50,705 nt of DNA. Source: Mycobacterium sp. ENV421 (GTDB taxonomy: Bacteria > Actinomycetota > Actinomycetes > Mycobacteriales > Mycobacteriaceae). Below are positions 1 through 9,835 of the stretch, one piece after another. The position numbers were made by a program, and so were the translations under genes. Under the pieces are notes generated by a model. It was not told the origin of the DNA. It ran no database searches and saw nothing but the letters and a program-made list of their open reading frames with translations. The stretch is from NCBI RefSeq assembly GCF_002887815.1, contig NZ_PDHO01000033.1:1-50705 (forward strand), written 5' to 3'. Positions within the stretch are counted from its first letter, which is position 1; each line of letters starts with the position of its first letter.

Positions 1-2487
1 GTTGTGTTGTCGATTGTTTCGGAGAAGACGGGTTATCCGGTGGACATGCTCGGGTTGGGCATGGAGATGGAGGCTGAGCTCGGGATCGATTCGATCAAGC
101 AGGTCGAGATTTTGGCGGCGTTGCAGGCGAAGTTCCCGGGTGCCCCGGAGATCCCGGCCTCGGAGCTGGCCAACCTGCGCACTCTGCAGGACGTCGTCGA
201 CACCGTCTCCGGATTCGCTTCAGGTGGCCGCACCGAACAGCCCACCGCGGCACCGCAGGCTACTGCGTCGTCGTCCGCTCCGGTCGGGCTGTCCTGCACC
301 GAGGCCGAGCTGCGCGCCGCGCCGCCCACCGGTCTCGCGATGGCGGGCCTGCGCGACGGCGTCGTCTTCGTCACCCGTGAGGACCCTGCCTTCGCCGATG
401 CCCTGCAGACCGCACTGACGGCTCGCGGCATCAACGCCAGCGCTGTCGACGAGGTACCCGCCGAGGCAGGCGCCGTCATCAGCTTGGCCGCCCTGTCCGC
501 GGCTCGCACACCCGAAGACTGTGTTGCGATGCACCTGCGCGCATTCCACGCTGCACGCAGCGTCGCCAGGAGCAACGCTGCGACAAGGCTTTTCGTCGCC
601 GTACAGTCGACGGGCGCTCGGTTCGGCGCTGCTGACGTACCGGTCGGAGTCGCGAGCCTGGTGAAGACCGCAGGCTGGGAATGGCCGAACGCATCCGTGC
701 GGGCCGTTGACATGGAAAGCCTGGACGCCGAGCGACTGGCTGCCGAACTGCTCGAGGGTGGTAGCGGTATCGAGGTCGCGCTGCGCGCCGACGGCACCCG
801 ATTGGTGGCGGTCGACGACATCGAATCGTCGGTCGGCGAGGGTGAGACGATCAGCGTCACCACGGGCGGCGTTGTGCTGGTCACCGGTGGCGCTCGTGGT
901 GTGACGGCGGATTCGGCACTGGCGCTGGCCAAACGCCACGGCCTGCGGCTCGCGCTGCTCGGCCGCACGCCCCTGCGGGATGTGAGCGCCGACGAACCGG
1001 CTGGTACCACGGCCGCCGAGATCGCCACCGCACTGGCGACATCGGCGCGGGCCCGCGGTGAACAGCTCAGCCTGCCGCAGGCACGCGCCCAAGCCGAAAG
1101 CCTGCTGGCCGAGCGGGAAGTCCGCGCCACCCTGTCGACCGCGGAGCGGCAGGGCACACCCGCACGCTACTTCGCGGCCAGCATCACCGACCGCGCCGCA
1201 CTGGACACCGTGCTGAACGAGGTCCGGGCGAACTTCGGACCGATTGTCGGTGTCGTCCATGGCGCCGGTGTGCTCGCCGACAAGCGTCTGGAAGACCTCG
1301 ACGACGACGGCTTCCTCAAGGTGTTCAACACGAAACTGGTTGGTGCGGAGGCACTCCTGGATGCAACGTCGTCCGACGAGCTGCGCTTCATCTCGTTGTT
1401 CTCCTCGATTGCGGCGCGAGCAGGCAATCCCGGACAGGCGGCGTACGCGTCCGCCAACGCGGCGCTGGAGGCCATCGCGGCCCGCGAGTCCGCACGGCGC
1501 AACGGCGAATGTGTCGTCCGCGCATTCGGCTGGGGACCGTGGGACGGCGGAATGGTCGACGCGACACTGAAGAGCCGATTCCTCGCCGGCGGTGTGGGTG
1601 TCATCCCCATCGATGAAGGAGCACAGTTCTTCGCCGACCACGCGCTGTGCCGTTCGTCGGCCACCGCGGTCGTGGTTGCCGCCCCCGCCGAGCCCCGGCT
1701 GCGGGCCGCCCACCTGGAGTGGGATATCTCGGCCGAAGACCTGCCGGTGCTGACCGATCACCAGGTCCGTGGCCGGGTGGTGGTGCCGGTGGTGATCGCG
1801 CTCGATGCGATTCTGCGCGCCGCTCGCGGCCTGGTCGCCGATACCTGCCCAGTGGTCCGTGATTTCCAGGTGCTCTCCGGCGTGACCTTCGCCGATGGCG
1901 AGAAGCAGACACTGAGAATCGATTTCGAACCCATCGGCTCGGAGTACGCGGTGTCCGTCAGTGATGTGCAGGGCCGGGCCCGTTACCGCGCCACCGTCGA
2001 TACCGCAGCCATCGCGGCACCGCAATTGTCGGTTCCGCCGGTGTCGGGATCGGCCTGGCCGGTCAGCGTCGAGGAGGCGTACGCCGGACCCCTGTTCCAC
2101 GGGCCGCAGTTCGCGGTGATCGAGCGTCTCGACACGTTCGGCGCTGCCGGCGGAAGTGCCGACCTCAAGAGCCTCGACACTCTCGGCTGGCCACAGAACG
2201 GCTGGGCGATCGACGCCGCCGGCGTCGACGGCGGCCTGCAGCTCGGCATTGTATGGGCCGCTTCTCAGGGGCGCCCGCTGGTGCTGCCGATCCGTATCGC
2301 GCGTGTCGTTCTGCACCGGGCGTTCGGCGACGGCAGTATCGGCCGCTGCCGGTTGGCCGCACACCCGGTCAACGACAAGCGGGTCGACTTCGACATCGCG
2401 TACGAAACCTCCGACGGTGCGCTCATCGCAACGCTCGAAGGTGTCGAGTTCTACGCCGCGGGCGGCGCCGCGGACACTCCGGCGTGA
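1..2487 (+). CDS. PUFA-synthase-like polyketide synthase (PfaA-like), C-terminal part: ACP-KR-DH
   Basis: The frame is open from the first base, so the gene starts upstream of the window. Residue numbers below count from the GTG at 4. An acyl carrier protein domain comes first, with LGIDSIKQVEIL (phosphopantetheine Ser at residue 30). A ketoreductase follows (about 285-540) with an NAD(P) loop VTGGARGV, NTK, LFSS and AAYASAN, giving a K-S-Y catalytic set. Next is a polyketide-synthase dehydratase double hotdog (about 570-810) with HxxxGxxxxP (HQVRGRVVVP) and a later DGGLQ. In PUFA synthases PfaA has KS-AT-tandem ACPs-KR-DH, so the missing N-terminal part probably holds KS, AT and more ACPs. 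The ACP sequence is of the PfaA kind rather than ordinary type I PKS. The stop overlaps the next start (GTGA), implying translational coupling. A heterocyst-glycolipid-type PKS is an alternative name for the same superfamily. Confidence 0.85.
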   Translation, partial: VVLSIVSEKTGYPVDMLGLGMEMEAELGIDSIKQVEILAALQAKFPGAPEIPASELANLRTLQDVVDTVSGFASGGRTEQPTAAPQATASSSAPVGLSCTEAELRAAPPTGLAMAGLRDGVVFVTREDPAFADALQTALTARGINASAVDEVPAEAGAVISLAALSAARTPEDCVAMHLRAFHAARSVARSNAATRLFVAVQSTGARFGAADVPVGVASLVKTAGWEWPNASVRAVDMESLDAERLAAELLEGGSGIEVALRADGTRLVAVDDIESSVGEGETISVTTGGVVLVTGGARGVTADSALALAKRHGLRLALLGRTPLRDVSADEPAGTTAAEIATALATSARARGEQLSLPQARAQAESLLAEREVRATLSTAERQGTPARYFAASITDRAALDTVLNEVRANFGPIVGVVHGAGVLADKRLEDLDDDGFLKVFNTKLVGAEALLDATSSDELRFISLFSSIAARAGNPGQAAYASANAALEAIAARESARRNGECVVRAFGWGPWDGGMVDATLKSRFLAGGVGVIPIDEGAQFFADHALCRSSATAVVVAAPAEPRLRAAHLEWDISAEDLPVLTDHQVRGRVVVPVVIALDAILRAARGLVADTCPVVRDFQVLSGVTFADGEKQTLRIDFEPIGSEYAVSVSDVQGRARYRATVDTAAIAAPQLSVPPVSGSAWPVSVEEAYAGPLFHGPQFAVIERLDTFGAAGGSADLKSLDTLGWPQNGWAIDAAGVDGGLQLGIVWAASQGRPLVLPIRIARVVLHRAFGDGSIGRCRLAAHPVNDKRVDFDIAYETSDGALIATLEGVEFYAAGGAADTPA

Positions 2488-5400
2488 GCGGTTTCGAACC
2501 CGTCGCGATCGTCGGACGCAGTTGTGCGCTGCCCGGCGCAGCGACACCGGAGGAGCTGTTCGACGCGTCGCTGAGCGGACGTTGTCTGTTGACCCCCACC
2601 CCGCGTGACCGGTGGCGAGGCGTGGACGCGGGAAAGCTGCTGGCCAGCGACAAACCGGGTCTGCGTGTCGCGTCGGCGACCGGAGGCTATGTCGCGACCT
2701 CGGTCGATCTGAGCCAGTTCGCCTCGCGGATACCCGATTTCGACCAGCTCGATCCGATCGTCGGGTGGCTCGCTCAGTGCGCTCAGCAGGCGCTCGGCCG
2801 TCCGCTCGCGGCTCCGCGCACCGGCTTGATCGTCGGCAATCTGTCGTATCCCAGCACCATGGGCACGGCGTTCGTCGAGGCCTTCTGGACGGGGGAGGGC
2901 AACGACGATCCGCGCAACCGGTTCTCGTCGGGGCTGCCCGTGCACCTCGTCGCCGGCGCGATGGAGATGAACGGCCCGGTGTTCACGCTCGACGCGGCCT
3001 GCGCATCGTCGCTCTACGCGATCAAACTCGCCTGCGACGCACTACACGACGGCGATGCCGACGTGATGCTTGCCGGCGGTGTCAACGGATCGGACGACCT
3101 GTTCCTGCATCTGGGCTTCACCTCGCTGCAGGCGCTCAGCCCGACAGGACAGTCCCGCCCGTTCCACGCGGAAGCCGACGGCCTGGTGCCGTCCCAAGGC
3201 GCCGCGCTGGTGGCGCTCAAGCGCCTCTCCGATGCGGAGCGCGCCGGGGACGACATCCTCGGGGTGATCCTGGGTGTCGGGCTCTCGAACGACGGCCGTC
3301 AGAGCGGCTTCCTGGCGCCGGCGGTGGGCGGTCAGACCCGTGCCATGCTGTCCGCGCTGGAGCAGGCGGGGCTGACGCCGGCCGACATCGACTATGTGGA
3401 CTGTCACGCCACCGGCACCCCGCTGGGCGACGCCACCGAGTTGCAGAGCATAGCGGCCGCCTATGGTGACGTTCCGCTGAAACTGGGTGCGCTGAAAGGC
3501 AACCTGGGCCACACCATCACGGTGTCCGGCGCGGCAAGCCTGGTCAATGTGCTCTCCGCCATGCAGGCGTCGACCATTCCGCCCACCGTGTGTGAGAAGC
3601 CGACCGACAAGCTCGGTGATACGCCGTTCACCTTGGTGACCACCCCCACGGCGTGGGACGGCCCGGTCAAACGCGCGGCGGTCAGCAACTTCGGGTTCGG
3701 CGGCAACAACGCGCACCTGATCGTCGAGAACTACCGCGGGCCAAGGCCTTCGGTGAACCGGCAACAGCCGCCGACCGACGAGATCGTGATCTGCGGACTC
3801 GGTGTGGTCACCGGCGACGCGCGCGATGCCGAGGCATTCCGTCGCCGGGTGTTCGGCCCGGAGGCGCAGCCCACCCCGCTCGACAGCGTGGCCCTCGAGC
3901 TTGCCGGACTCGGTTTCCCGCCCAACGAACTCGCGGGCAGCCTCAGTCAGCAGACCGTGATGCTGGCAGCGGCCGGGCAGGCGCTCGACGGTGTCGTCAC
4001 CGATCCGGAGCGAACCGGGGTGTTCGTCGGCATGGGCTGCGATGCCATGATCGCGCGGCAACGGTTGCGGGTGCTCAACACCGACAACGAACGGTGGCTG
4101 GAGGCCAACGCACAGGCGGCCCCCAGGCTGACCGCCGACGGCGTGGTGGGAACCATGCCGAACATTCCCGCCAACCGCATCCATGCGCAGCGCGATTTCC
4201 GCGGATTCGGATTCACCGTGTCCACCGAGGAACTGTCCGCGATCACCGCGCTGCAGATCGGCATTCGCGCGCTGCGACATCGTGAACTCGACACTGTCGT
4301 GGCCGGTGCGGTGGACATGTGTTGTGAACCTGCGCATTCGCAGGCTGCCGACGCGCTCGACGCCGACACGAGCGTGGGACACGGCGATGCCGCGGTGGCC
4401 TTCGTGCTCAAGCGGCGCGGGGACGCCGAAGCGGCCGGTGACGAGATCATCGCCGTCATCGACACCGACGACGAACCGATCGAAACCGACCCCAACTTCG
4501 CGGTCGGCCGGATCGGTCGCACTCATGCGGCCAGTGCTGCTGTGGAGATCGCGGCCCGCGCCGAGGCAGTCCGGGCCCGGGTGCGGGTGGACACGGCCGG
4601 GGCTCAACCGGCGCCGGGCGGAACCTCGGCGGCGGTGTGGGTGGAGGCGCTGGGAGGCCACGCCGACGGCATCACCGTGTCTGCCGGAGATGGTGCGCCC
4701 AAGCCGCTGGCTGTTGGCGTTGTTCCGGTTTCGCAACGCTATGCCGGCGACAGCCGGGCCGACCTGCTGGCGCGGATGAAGCGCGGCGAGGCGGGTGGAG
4801 CCGGGCCGGTGCGGTGTTCATTGGTGGGTGACAGCGAGTCCACGGTGGACACGCTGCGGCAGCAGGCTATCCAGCGCCTGGAACGCGGCGAGGCTCCGGC
4901 GATCCCCGGCATCGCATACGCCGAGGAACCGATGGCCGGCGAACTGGCGTTCACGTTCACCGGCGCGGCCGCGGCGTACCCGGGTGCCGGGCGCGATCTG
5001 CTGTTCGCGTGGCCCGAGATCGGTGATGCACTCACCGAACGGCTCTCCGGCGTCGGTGATCTGGCGCGCGCGCTGCACGGAGCCGGGATCACCACGCTGG
5101 ATCCGCGCACCCAGCTGACCGGCTGCGCTCTGGTCTGCCAGTCGCAGGCCGAGTTCTCCCGAACCGTACTGGGACTCAAACCGACTGCCGCGATCGGACT
5201 TTCGTCGGGTGAGACCAACTCGCTGTTGGCCTTCGGGGTCTGGCGTGATCTGGAACCGATGCTGGGCGAGATCGAGGCGTCGGGCATGTACGGCGACGAA
5301 CTGACCGGTGACTGCCGCGTCGCGGCGGCCGACTGGGGACTCGGAGATCAGCCGGCCCCGTGGGAATGCTGGCGGATCACCGCGCCCCGCAGTGAGGTCG

Positions 5401-8400
5401 ACGCGGCCCTGGCCGCCGAACCGCACGCCTACATGACCATCGTGCAAGCACCCGACGATTGCGTCATCGGTGGGGATCCCGCGGCATGCCGCCGGGTGAT
5501 CGACGCGCTCGCCGGCGCCACCGCGATCCCGCTGGGGCTGGACATGGTGATTCATTGCGAGGCCATGGCGCCGTTCGCCGATACCTGGCGCAACATTCAC
5601 ACCCGGGACACGCACGAGGTCCCCGACATCCGCTTCTACACCAACGCGGTCAACCGGGCCTACGTCCCCACCCGTGAGGCCGCCGCCGAGGCGATCACCC
5701 GTCAGGCCCTCGAGCCGATCGACTTCCCCGCAACGATTCTGCAAGCGTGGGAGGACGGCGTCCGGATCTTCGTCGAGCACGGTCCGCGCAGCATCCTGAC
5801 CGGTGCGGTGGGCAAGATCCTCGACGATCGGCCGCATCTGGCTGTCGCGCTGGACCCTCAGGAACGGCGCGGGTTGCGCGCCCTGGCCGAGAGCGTGTCC
5901 AAGCTGTGGGTGCACGGACTGCCCGTCGACATCGAGGCGTTCGAGGCGCGTATCCGGCAACTACGCGAACAGCGGGGGCCGGCAGCGTCGGAGGGAACTC
6001 GCACGCTGACGTTCCCCGCGCACTGGCCGGACATCGTCTCGGTTCCCGAGACGCCCAAGACTGTTTCGCCCCCAGCACCACCCAGGACTGTCTCGACGCC
6101 GGCGGCGTCCAGAAACGGAAGTACACCCATGTCTGATGTGCGAAGTGTTCAAGTCATGCCGCCCGCGCCTGCGCAGCTCGCGCCGCTGGTGGTAGCGCAG
6201 GACCTCGCAGTGCACACCGTCACGGAGACAAGCACTGTCGTGGCCCGGCCGGTTGCTCCGGCCGCGCCGACGGCTGGCGCGCTCAGCGATCAGACGACGA
6301 CGGCGCTGAATCTGGTCGCCTCGGTCAGCGACGCGCACACCGCCTTCCTAGAGCGACAGGCAGAAGCCCACTCGTCGTTCCTGAAGTCGCGCGGCGATCT
6401 TCTCGCGCTGGTGTCGGGACGGCGGGGATCGATTTCCACGGTCGCGACGAGCGCGCCCGCGGTCTTCACACCCGCACCGACACCCGCTCCCGCGGCGAGC
6501 GCACCGGTGATGCCTTCGCCGCCCGCACCGCCTCCGCCGCCGCCGGCACCCCCGGCGCCGCCGGTCACCGTGACACCGGCCGCAATGCACGCGCCTGCGC
6601 CTGCGCCGAGCACGCGTCCGGCGGCGGCCACAGAGCCGCTGTGGACCCGTGCTCAGCTGGAAATCCTTGCCGGCGGCAAGGTCTCGGAGGTCATGGGACC
6701 GAAGTTTGCCGAGTACGACCAGTACGAGCGGCTGGTGCGGATGCCGGAGCCGCCGCTGCTGCTGGCCGACCGGGTGATGAGCATCGAGGGTGAGCCGGGA
6801 ACGATGGGCACCGGCACAATCGTCACCGAGACCGACGTCGACCCCGACGCCTGGTACATCCACAACGGCCGCATGTCGCCGGGCGTGGTAATCGAGAGCG
6901 GGCAAGCGGATCTGCTGCTCGCCTCCTGGCTAGGCGCGGATTTCACCAACCGCAGCGAACGCGTCTACCGCCTGCTCGGCTGCGACCTGACGTTCATGGG
7001 CGAACTGCCCAAGGGCGGTGACACGCTGCACTACGAGATCCACATCGACGGTCATGCGAAAACCGGTGATACGCGGTTGTTCTTCTTCCACTACGACTGC
7101 TACATCGGTGACCGGCTGATGATCTCGGTGCGCAACGGGCAGGCCGGATTCTTCTCCGATGCCGAGCTCGCCGAGTCGGACGGGGTGTTGTGGGACGCCG
7201 CTGACGACGCTCCGCGCGAGGGCGCGGTCCGCGATGAGCCGCCGGTGGTCACTCAGAAGCGTTCGTTCACCCGCGAGGATGTCGAGGCCTTCACCGAGGG
7301 GCATGCCTACCGGTGCTTCGGACCCGGCTTCGAACGGGCCGCCGCCCACACCCGCACGCCGTCACTGCCGAAGGGCAAATTGCGGCTGATCGACGAGATC
7401 GCCGAATTCGATCCCAACGGCGGACCGTGGGGCCGCGGGTATCTGCGCGCCACCGCCGCCGTGCCCAAGGACATGTGGTTCTACGACGGGCATTTCAAGA
7501 ACGACCCCTGCATGCCCGGCACGCTGATGGCCGACGCGGCCACCCAGGCGCTGTCGTTCGCGATGGCGGCCTACGGGTTCTCCATCGAACGCGACGGGTG
7601 GCGATTCGAGCCCGTCCCGGATGACATGGCCCGCTTCGTCTGTCGTGGACAGGTGACCCCGGACGCCGACCACATGCTCGACTACGAGGTGTTCATCGAA
7701 GAGATCATCGACGGTCCGACGCCGACGGTCTTCGCCGCTCTGCTCTGCCGCAGTGACGGTTTCAAGGTGTTCCACGCCCGTCGCTTCGGGATGCGTCTGG
7801 TCCCGGACTGGCCGATGCCGCCGGGCGCACCCGGGCCGGTGCAGATCCTGGCCGGCACCAACGATGTTCGCGGTGACCAGGGCGCGCTTCTGGCGTGCGG
7901 GCGCGGGATGCCGTCGGATGCGTTCGGCGCCCTGTACGCGCCGTTCGACGGAACTCGGCGGGCGCCGCGTCTTCCGGACGAGCCGTACCACTTCATGTCC
8001 CGCGTACTCAGCGTGTCCAGTCCGCCGGGGGTGCCGACCAAGGGCGGCACCGTCGTCGCGGAATATGATGTGCCAGAAGGCGAATGGTATTTCGCCGACG
8101 CTCATGTCGACGCGGTGCCGATGCCGGTGCTCATCGAAATCCTGCTGCAGCCGTGCGGCTGGTTGTCGTCGTACAACGGATTTGCCGCGAATCGTCTCGA
8201 CGACGTGGTGTTCCGCAATCTCGACGGTGGCGAGGTCGTCCAGCATCGGCCGGCCCGGGTCGGCACGCTGCGGGTGACCTCGACGCTGGAGCGGTTCGCC
8301 GACGGCGCCGGGTCGACGATCGTCTTCTTCGACGTGGTCTGCACCCAGAACGACGACGTCATCATGACGATGAAGACGGCATTCGGGTTCTTCAGTCCCG

Positions 8401-8969
8401 AGGCGCTGCGCAACCAAGTCGGTCTGCGGATGAAACCAGGCGTGCTGGAGGCGCTTTCCGAACCGGCTCCGGTCGAACTGTCGTACCGGGCTCCCGAGCT
8501 CGACGGCGCACCTTGGCTGGACCAGGGGAGGCTTCAGGTGCTCGACCGGGTGAAGTTTTGGCCCGGCGGGGGAGAAGCAGGTCTGGGCCGGCTGGTCGCC
8601 GAGTATGACGTCACCCCGGAGGCGTGGTTCTTCAAGGCCCACTTCTTCCAGGATCCGGTGCAGCCGGGTTCGCTGGGTCTGGAAGCCATGCAGCAGGCGG
8701 CCCGCGCGGCGGTCCGGCTGGCCGGGTTGGTCGGCGTGGGTGACGAATTCGAGTTCGAGCCCGTCGCTTTGGATCAAATGTTCAGCTGGAAGTTCCGCGG
8801 TCAGGTGACACCGACCAACAAGCGCACCAAGTCCGAGATCGAGATTCTGTCGACCCAGAGCGACGATCGTGGCGTGCTCGCGGTGTTCGACGGCCGGTTC
8901 TGGTGTGACGACCTGTGCATCTACGAGACCCGCGGGATGGGCGTTCGCGTCATCCGACGGATGTCATGA
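2484..8969 (+). CDS. PUFA-synthase-like multidomain protein (PfaB/PfaC-like): KS-CLF-AT-DH-DH
   Basis: A 2161-residue protein. The GTG start at 2484 overlaps the preceding TGA, and the encoded N-terminus (FEPVAIVGRS) is a KS opening. Domains: KS about 5-425 with DAACASS (Cys173), HATGTPLGD and NLGHT; a second KS fold about 430-815 where the Cys position is Glu (VSTEELSA), so a chain-length factor; an AT about 818-1180 with GLSSGE and a later His (IHCEAM); a Pro/Ala-rich linker about 1180-1385; then four FabA-type hotdogs. Hotdogs two and four have complete motifs (GHFKNDPCMPG, AHFFQDPVQPG). One and three are degenerate (IHNGRMSPG, DAHVDAVPMP). This alternation matches the pseudo-DH/DH pairs known in PfaC. 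The AT placed between CLF and DH makes the protein a PfaB-PfaC fusion. It would extend and dehydrate ACP-bound acyl chains with the upstream PfaA-like protein. No enoyl reductase is visible. Its stop overlaps the rmlA start. Confidence 0.88.
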   Translation: MSGFEPVAIVGRSCALPGAATPEELFDASLSGRCLLTPTPRDRWRGVDAGKLLASDKPGLRVASATGGYVATSVDLSQFASRIPDFDQLDPIVGWLAQCAQQALGRPLAAPRTGLIVGNLSYPSTMGTAFVEAFWTGEGNDDPRNRFSSGLPVHLVAGAMEMNGPVFTLDAACASSLYAIKLACDALHDGDADVMLAGGVNGSDDLFLHLGFTSLQALSPTGQSRPFHAEADGLVPSQGAALVALKRLSDAERAGDDILGVILGVGLSNDGRQSGFLAPAVGGQTRAMLSALEQAGLTPADIDYVDCHATGTPLGDATELQSIAAAYGDVPLKLGALKGNLGHTITVSGAASLVNVLSAMQASTIPPTVCEKPTDKLGDTPFTLVTTPTAWDGPVKRAAVSNFGFGGNNAHLIVENYRGPRPSVNRQQPPTDEIVICGLGVVTGDARDAEAFRRRVFGPEAQPTPLDSVALELAGLGFPPNELAGSLSQQTVMLAAAGQALDGVVTDPERTGVFVGMGCDAMIARQRLRVLNTDNERWLEANAQAAPRLTADGVVGTMPNIPANRIHAQRDFRGFGFTVSTEELSAITALQIGIRALRHRELDTVVAGAVDMCCEPAHSQAADALDADTSVGHGDAAVAFVLKRRGDAEAAGDEIIAVIDTDDEPIETDPNFAVGRIGRTHAASAAVEIAARAEAVRARVRVDTAGAQPAPGGTSAAVWVEALGGHADGITVSAGDGAPKPLAVGVVPVSQRYAGDSRADLLARMKRGEAGGAGPVRCSLVGDSESTVDTLRQQAIQRLERGEAPAIPGIAYAEEPMAGELAFTFTGAAAAYPGAGRDLLFAWPEIGDALTERLSGVGDLARALHGAGITTLDPRTQLTGCALVCQSQAEFSRTVLGLKPTAAIGLSSGETNSLLAFGVWRDLEPMLGEIEASGMYGDELTGDCRVAAADWGLGDQPAPWECWRITAPRSEVDAALAAEPHAYMTIVQAPDDCVIGGDPAACRRVIDALAGATAIPLGLDMVIHCEAMAPFADTWRNIHTRDTHEVPDIRFYTNAVNRAYVPTREAAAEAITRQALEPIDFPATILQAWEDGVRIFVEHGPRSILTGAVGKILDDRPHLAVALDPQERRGLRALAESVSKLWVHGLPVDIEAFEARIRQLREQRGPAASEGTRTLTFPAHWPDIVSVPETPKTVSPPAPPRTVSTPAASRNGSTPMSDVRSVQVMPPAPAQLAPLVVAQDLAVHTVTETSTVVARPVAPAAPTAGALSDQTTTALNLVASVSDAHTAFLERQAEAHSSFLKSRGDLLALVSGRRGSISTVATSAPAVFTPAPTPAPAASAPVMPSPPAPPPPPPAPPAPPVTVTPAAMHAPAPAPSTRPAAATEPLWTRAQLEILAGGKVSEVMGPKFAEYDQYERLVRMPEPPLLLADRVMSIEGEPGTMGTGTIVTETDVDPDAWYIHNGRMSPGVVIESGQADLLLASWLGADFTNRSERVYRLLGCDLTFMGELPKGGDTLHYEIHIDGHAKTGDTRLFFFHYDCYIGDRLMISVRNGQAGFFSDAELAESDGVLWDAADDAPREGAVRDEPPVVTQKRSFTREDVEAFTEGHAYRCFGPGFERAAAHTRTPSLPKGKLRLIDEIAEFDPNGGPWGRGYLRATAAVPKDMWFYDGHFKNDPCMPGTLMADAATQALSFAMAAYGFSIERDGWRFEPVPDDMARFVCRGQVTPDADHMLDYEVFIEEIIDGPTPTVFAALLCRSDGFKVFHARRFGMRLVPDWPMPPGAPGPVQILAGTNDVRGDQGALLACGRGMPSDAFGALYAPFDGTRRAPRLPDEPYHFMSRVLSVSSPPGVPTKGGTVVAEYDVPEGEWYFADAHVDAVPMPVLIEILLQPCGWLSSYNGFAANRLDDVVFRNLDGGEVVQHRPARVGTLRVTSTLERFADGAGSTIVFFDVVCTQNDDVIMTMKTAFGFFSPEALRNQVGLRMKPGVLEALSEPAPVELSYRAPELDGAPWLDQGRLQVLDRVKFWPGGGEAGLGRLVAEYDVTPEAWFFKAHFFQDPVQPGSLGLEAMQQAARAAVRLAGLVGVGDEFEFEPVALDQMFSWKFRGQVTPTNKRTKSEIEILSTQSDDRGVLAVFDGRFWCDDLCIYETRGMGVRVIRRMS
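6040..6640 (+). other. Pro/Ala-rich interdomain linker in the PfaC-like protein
   Basis: Low-complexity coding stretch between the AT and the dehydratase tetradomain. It holds short Pro-Ala repeats, including a run of prolines near 6525-6560, as expected of a flexible tether letting ACPs reach separate catalytic regions. An in-frame ATG at 6129 lies in the linker (MSDVRS). It could be a relic of the junction between formerly separate PfaB-like and PfaC-like genes, but there is no convincing ribosome binding site. Confidence 0.6.
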
Positions 8970-9835
8970 AGGGCATCATCCTGGCGGGTGGTTCCGGAAC
9001 CCGCCTGCACCCGATCACCCTTGGCGTGTCGAAGCAGTTGATCCCGGTGTACGACAAGCCGATGGCGTATTACCCGCTGTCGACGCTGATGTTGGCGGGG
9101 ATCCGCGACATCCTGGTGATCACCACCCCGCACGATGCGGAGAGTTTCGAACGGCTGCTCGGGGACGGATCCCGGTTCGGCATCTCGCTCACGTTCGCAC
9201 AGCAGCCGTCCCCGGATGGACTCGCTCAGGCATTCACCATCGGTGCGGACTTCATCGGCAACGACAAGGTCGCCCTGATCCTGGGTGACAATCTGCTGTA
9301 CGGTCCCGGACTGGGTACCCAGCTCAAGTGCTTCTCCGACGTCGACGGCGGCCAGATCTTCGCCTACTGGGTGGCCGAGCCCTCGGCCTACGGTGTGGTC
9401 GAATTCGATCCCAGCGGAGTGGTGGTGTCGCTGGAGGAGAAACCGAAACAACCTCGAAGCAATTTCGCGGTCCCCGGGTTGTACTTCTACGACAACGACG
9501 TCGTAGCGATTGCGCGGGACCTCTCGCCGAGTGATCGCGGTGAGTACGAGATCACCGACGTCAACCGGGAGTATTTGGAGCAGGGCCGGTTACGAGTGCA
9601 GGTGTTGCCCCGCGGCACGGCGTGGCTGGATACCGGGACCTTCGATCAGATGACCGACGCGGCGGATTTTGTTCGTACGATGGAGCGGCGGACCGGTTTG
9701 AAGATCGGCGTTCCAGAGGAAATCGCGTGGCGGCAAGGCTTTCTCTCCGATGACGAACTGCGTGAGCGGGCCGAGATGCTGGTGAAGTCGGGGTACGGCT
9801 CGTACCTGTTGGATCTGCTGGAAAGGGGTCTCTAG
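8966..9835 (+). CDS. rmlA: Glucose-1-phosphate thymidylyltransferase (RmlA)
   Basis: Makes dTDP-glucose from dTTP and glucose-1-phosphate, the first step to dTDP-L-rhamnose and related 6-deoxyhexoses. The 289-residue length is normal for RmlA. The N-terminus MKGIILAGGSGTRLHP is the nucleotidyltransferase signature, followed by KQLIPVYDKPM, ILGDNLLYG and the sugar-binding lysine segment EEKPKQP. The ATG at 8966 overlaps the stop of the synthase (ATGA). The frame is open further upstream, but the Rossmann signature begins right at this Met. Mycobacteria have a housekeeping rmlA for the cell-wall linker, so this is probably a dedicated second copy for the glycolipid made by this locus. Confidence 0.95.
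   Translation: MKGIILAGGSGTRLHPITLGVSKQLIPVYDKPMAYYPLSTLMLAGIRDILVITTPHDAESFERLLGDGSRFGISLTFAQQPSPDGLAQAFTIGADFIGNDKVALILGDNLLYGPGLGTQLKCFSDVDGGQIFAYWVAEPSAYGVVEFDPSGVVVSLEEKPKQPRSNFAVPGLYFYDNDVVAIARDLSPSDRGEYEITDVNREYLEQGRLRVQVLPRGTAWLDTGTFDQMTDAADFVRTMERRTGLKIGVPEEIAWRQGFLSDDELRERAEMLVKSGYGSYLLDLLERGL

Noticed and set aside
220..2547. Long antisense open frame (775 codons) opposite the PfaA-like gene, and similar long antisense frames elsewhere (3042-4736, 7362-8777).
   Set aside because: They mirror codon structure of a clearly homologous sense gene in high-G+C DNA, have no recognisable motifs and no start signals.
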